This document shows, piece by piece, positions 25,355-27,307 of a stretch of 27,307 nucleotides of DNA (positions are counted from its first letter, which is position 1; each line of letters starts with the position of its first letter). Below the pieces are notes generated by a model, which was given only the letters and a program-made list of their open reading frames with translations, had not been told where the DNA came from and made no database searches. The DNA lies in contig DAOSUS010000040.1 of NCBI GenBank assembly GCA_035378955.1, positions 1 to 27,307 on the forward strand, written 5' to 3'. Both the position numbers and the translations under genes were made by a program. This stretch comes from Candidatus Hydrogenedens sp. GTDB lineage: Bacteria; Hydrogenedentota; Hydrogenedentia; Hydrogenedentales; Hydrogenedentaceae.

Positions 25355-25379
25355 CATGGGCGCAATACATTGCGCCATG
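25355..25379. repeat. GC-rich inverted repeat in the flgF leader
   Basis: CATGGGCGCAAT and ATTGCGCCATG pair over 11 bp with one bulged G and a 2-nt gap. It sits in a GC-richer patch (about 25303-25420) that contrasts with the AT-rich surroundings and contains further CCATGGG and GGGCGCAA copies. No coding potential is convincing here. Confidence 0.7.
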
Positions 25380-25456
25380 CCGACCCATGGAGGAAAGTTG
25401 CTATGGGACCTTATTATGGGACATCTGTAATATTCAATTTTTGTTATTCCAGAAAT

Positions 25457-25472
25457 AGCAAGCTCCATGCCA
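25457..25472 (-). promoter_or_regulatory. Sigma-54 promoter of the flagellar rod/ring operon
   Basis: The minus strand reads TGGCATGGAGCTTGCT, one mismatch from the sigma-54 consensus TGGCACG-N4-TTGCW, with the invariant GG and GC exactly 10 nt apart. It lies about 195 nt before flgF. Sigma-54 control of rod, ring and hook genes is established in several bacterial groups. No activator gene is in the window. Confidence 0.75.
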
Positions 25473-25503
25473 TTAAAAAACTTTTTAATAAATTATTGAC
25501 ATA

Positions 25504-25532
25504 TTAATACTTATGATTATCTCGTTTATAAT
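25504..25532 (+). promoter_or_regulatory. Promoter of engB
   Basis: Plus strand TTAATA (25504-25509), 17 nt, then a perfect TATAAT (25527-25532), about 110 nt before the engB ATG. A perfect TTGACA also occurs at 25496, but 25 nt from this -10. It lies back to back with the sigma-54 promoter. Confidence 0.5.
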
Positions 25533-25644
25533 ATAGGTTTACGAAAATAGGAATGATTTTCCTCTCTCAAGGAAGAATTTGCATTTTATCCTGCTTTATT
25601 CATAAATTAACATTGGTAGTTAAAAAACAAGGTATTTTTTAAAA

Positions 25645-26241
25645 ATGAAAATTATATCGGTAGAGTTTAAAAAAAGCGTGTTGAATATACAAGATATTCC
25701 TCGTGACCGCAAACCTGAAATTGCTTTTGCTGGAAAATCAAATGTAGGCAAATCTTCGTTATTAAATACCCTCTGGGGACGAAAAAATCTTGCAAAAACA
25801 AGTAATACTCCAGGAAAAACAAAAACTATTAATTTCTTTGAAGTAAACGGAAAATTTTACATGGTTGACCTTCCCGGATATGGTTATGCAGAAGTCCCAT
25901 TGAAGATAAAAGAACAATGGAACAAGGTTATGTTTGATTACCTAACTCAAAGTGAAAACCTAAAACTTGTTGTGGTTCTTATAGACTCCCGTCATGGACC
26001 GGGCGATAAAGACCATCACTTATTAGACTTTCTGGAAGAACATGAAATTCCAACACTCCTTGTTGCAACAAAAATTGATAAATTAGGAAATGCCCAAAGA
26101 AAAATTCAATTAGATAAAATTAGAAAAGAACTTCGTCTGGATGAAGATGCTATTCTTCTCCCTTTTTCCTCACAGACCAAGGAAGGCGTTGCTCCTCTAT
26201 GGAAAATCATCGGAGAAATATTAAATATCAGCAAATCATAA
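25645..26241 (+). CDS. engB: Ribosome biogenesis GTP-binding protein EngB/YsxC
   Basis: The 198-aa GTPase, of normal family length, acts in late 50S subunit assembly. G-motifs are visible: G1 P-loop GKSNVGKS (residues 30-37), G2 threonine in 'SNTPGKTKTINFF', G3 DLPGYGYA (75-82), and G4 TKIDK (142-146). 'LVVVLIDSRHGPGDKDHHLL' is diagnostic for YihA/EngB over other TrmE-Era-EngA-Septin-like GTPases. Ribosome site is weak (CAAGG, long spacing). First and apparently only gene of its transcript, divergent from the flagellar operon. Confidence 0.97.
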   Translation: MKIISVEFKKSVLNIQDIPRDRKPEIAFAGKSNVGKSSLLNTLWGRKNLAKTSNTPGKTKTINFFEVNGKFYMVDLPGYGYAEVPLKIKEQWNKVMFDYLTQSENLKLVVVLIDSRHGPGDKDHHLLDFLEEHEIPTLLVATKIDKLGNAQRKIQLDKIRKELRLDEDAILLPFSSQTKEGVAPLWKIIGEILNISKS

Positions 26242-26245
26242 ACCA

Positions 26246-26442
26246 CCTATAAAAAAATTTGTATCTATAAATGCAGGGGTAATCCATAAATATCCTATAA
26301 AAAAATTTTACATATATAAATGCAGGGGTAATCCATGAATTTCCTATAAAAAATTTTGCATATATAAATGCAGGGGTAATCTATGAATATCCTATAAAAA
26401 AATTTTGCATCTAAATGTAGGGGTAATTCATGAATTACCCCT
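26246..26442. repeat. 48-bp tandem repeat, four units, ending in a palindrome
   Basis: Units start with CCTATAAAAAA at 26246, 26294, 26343 and 26391 (periods 48, 49, 48). Each carries an AT-rich first half and a TGCAGGGGTAATCCATGAAT-like second half with small differences. The last unit differs in completing a palindrome. It fills the gap between convergent engB and the 26487-26945 gene. No ORF. Confidence 0.88.
26419..26442. terminator. 24-bp perfect palindrome, possible bidirectional terminator
   Basis: Half-site AGGGGTAATTCA followed directly by its exact complement, then a further partial copy (GAATTACCCCTG). In minus direction a T-rich run (TTTTTTTATAGG) follows about 16 nt later. It lies between convergent genes. 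The terminator role is inference; it may instead be the end of a dispersed repeat. Confidence 0.5.
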
Positions 26443-26486
26443 GAATTACCCCTGTATAAATTAAATATAACAACAATAAATCAGAA

Positions 26487-26945
26487 TTAATTTTGAGAAT
26501 AAAGACCTTTTGTATTGTCTTCTATCAAAAAACCCGCATCTTTATTCTGAAAAATTGGATAGAGTAATTTCCCTTCACCATCATAAAGCCCAAATGCAGG
26601 CAAACCTGTATTCGCTATACCCAGCAATATCTGAGGTTTCCCATCAGGTCCACAAAAAACAATTGCAGAACTATTTAATCTGTCATTCGCTTCTAATTGA
26701 ATAGACCCTTTACCTTCCGCATAAGATAAACCTATCCGTGGTGTTCCCTCCGGTGTAATACCAATATACAAACGATCTTGGTTTTTGTCATCCATAAAAT
26801 GCAGTGTCGTATTCCCGCGACTATCCACTTTTAATTCCGCTTTTGCTGTGCCCTGTTCATTTTCCAAAACAATTCTCTTCACACGAAGATTGTTAAAACA
26901 GAATTTGTTAAATAAAAAGGAAAGAAAACAACATATTAATCTCAT
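26487..26945 (-). CDS. Membrane-anchored or exported beta-repeat protein of unknown function
   Basis: The 152-aa product has a short hydrophobic N-terminus (LICCFLSFLFNKFCF) that may be an anchor or an uncleaved signal. After it come repeated short strand-turn units of the type 'LENEQGTAKAELKVDSRG', 'MDDKNQDRLYIGITPEG', 'FCGPDGKPQILLGIANTG' and 'LYDGEGKLLYPIF', a pattern (D-x-x-G/N ... hydrophobic ... G) of about 22 residues. This suggests a stacked beta structure. GGGGGT precedes the ATG by about 7 nt. I do not recognise a functional family. It lies alone, convergent to engB. Confidence 0.72.
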   Translation of the reverse strand: MRLICCFLSFLFNKFCFNNLRVKRIVLENEQGTAKAELKVDSRGNTTLHFMDDKNQDRLYIGITPEGTPRIGLSYAEGKGSIQLEANDRLNSSAIVFCGPDGKPQILLGIANTGLPAFGLYDGEGKLLYPIFQNKDAGFLIEDNTKGLYSQN

Positions 26946-27105
26946 ACCTATACCCCCTATATTTGTTTTACTTATCGTTAATTCTTTTCCTTTCAGTTTT
27001 CATAATATTTATAGTTATTCATTAAATTATAAATTTCTATTCTTATTTTTCCATATTTCCGCCTCATTTGTCAAGGTGAAATAATTTTTACTACCTCATT
27101 TAAAT

Positions 27106-27136
27106 TTGACAGCTCTGGTCCTATATAAATAATAAT
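27106..27136 (+). promoter_or_regulatory. Possible glpK promoter
   Basis: A perfect TTGACA (27106-27111) is followed at 18-19 nt by TAATAA/AATAAT, about 50 nt before the glpK start. The -10 match is weak. Confidence 0.4.
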
Positions 27137-27186
27137 GTTAATAATAAGTACTTGCCTTATAAAATTAAAAGGTAAAGGAAAAATAT

Positions 27187-27307
27187 ATGGAAAAGAGATA
27201 CATTCTTGCATTAGACCAGGGAACAACAAGTTCGCGTAGTATTTTATTTGACAATGAGGGCAATGCTGTTGCAGTAAGTCAACAGGAATTCAAACAATAC
27301 TATCCGC
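27187..27307 (+). CDS. glpK: Glycerol kinase, 5' end only
   Basis: The first 40 codons read 'MEKRYILALDQGTTSSRSIL' then 'FDNEGNAVAVSQQEF', with the FGGY-kinase phosphate-binding motif DQGTTSSR. This motif with 'SRSILFD' and 'VSQQEFKQYYP' is typical of glycerol kinase (glycerol to glycerol 3-phosphate) rather than xylulo- or gluconokinases. AAAGGTAAAGGA precedes the ATG. The gene is cut by the right window edge. Confidence 0.9.
   Translation, partial: MEKRYILALDQGTTSSRSILFDNEGNAVAVSQQEFKQYYP

Noticed and set aside
25259..25468. 69-codon minus-strand ORF in the flgF leader whose stop overlaps the flgF ATG
   Set aside because: Its start overlaps the sigma-54 promoter, so the promoter's transcript would begin downstream of its ATG. 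It has no ribosome site, and the Cys/Pro-rich translation comes from the GC-rich repeat patch.
25496..25501. Perfect TTGACA upstream of engB
   Set aside because: It is 25 nt from the TATAAT at 25527, too far for a sigma-70-type promoter; the weaker TTAATA at 17 nt fits better.
1..27307. CRISPR arrays, tRNA/rRNA genes, insertion sequences, prophage genes
   Set aside because: Looked for and not seen. The only regularly spaced repeat (26246-26442) has no spacers unique between identical repeats and no cas genes.

Overview
The window looks like chromosome from a low-GC, Gram-negative, flagellated bacterium. Flagellar L-ring (FlgH) and P-ring (FlgI) genes imply an outer membrane and a peptidoglycan layer. 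All genes except engB/ysxC and the partial glpK at the right end lie on the minus strand. I cannot fix the phylum; the proteins have a deep-branching or candidate-phylum feel, but only a phylogeny of RpoB/RpoC would settle it.

Region 1 (1-7064, accessory, very AT-rich). Two unrelated families alternate on the minus strand. Family A is a set of exported proteins of about 375-390 aa with no function I recognise; there are three copies (1-404 partial, 620-1744, 2232-3404). Family B carries a C-terminal peptidase M15_3-like zinc-peptidase domain; there is one long surface-lipoprotein-like copy (3432-5460), one short orphan domain without a signal peptide (1780-2208) and one decayed C-terminal remnant (437-619). 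Read in the direction of transcription, the order is full B, A, orphan B tip, A, B remnant, A. That is the layout of a polymorphic toxin locus: a full effector and its immunity gene, then orphan tip/immunity cassettes. Two B copies share a 115-nt, roughly 97% identical core around the zinc-binding motif. The start of the long B gene holds a (GATA)5 tract between a well-placed ribosome site plus ATG and an intact lipoprotein signal. The tract puts the two out of frame, so the gene appears phase-variable and is OFF in this sequence. An exported protein of unknown function (5478-7064) precedes the array.

Region 2 (7065-18780, housekeeping). In transcription order: a GHMP-family sugar kinase resembling glucuronokinase and rsmI (16S rRNA 2'-O-methyltransferase); then rpoB and rpoC from a strong promoter of their own, without rplJ/rplL upstream; then a terminator, an unannotated 52-aa hydrophobic peptide gene and a SurA-like periplasmic peptidyl-prolyl isomerase.

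Region 3 (18781-25472, flagellar operon). A near-consensus sigma-54 promoter precedes flgF-flgG-flgA-flgH-flgI-flgJ, a small two-EF-hand protein, a FlgN-like chaperone candidate and flgL. flgK is absent from its usual place beside flgL.

Region 4 (25473-27307). engB/ysxC runs divergently from the flagellar operon. It is followed by a 48-bp tandem repeat ending in a 24-bp perfect palindrome, a convergent small repeat-type protein, and the 5' end of glpK.
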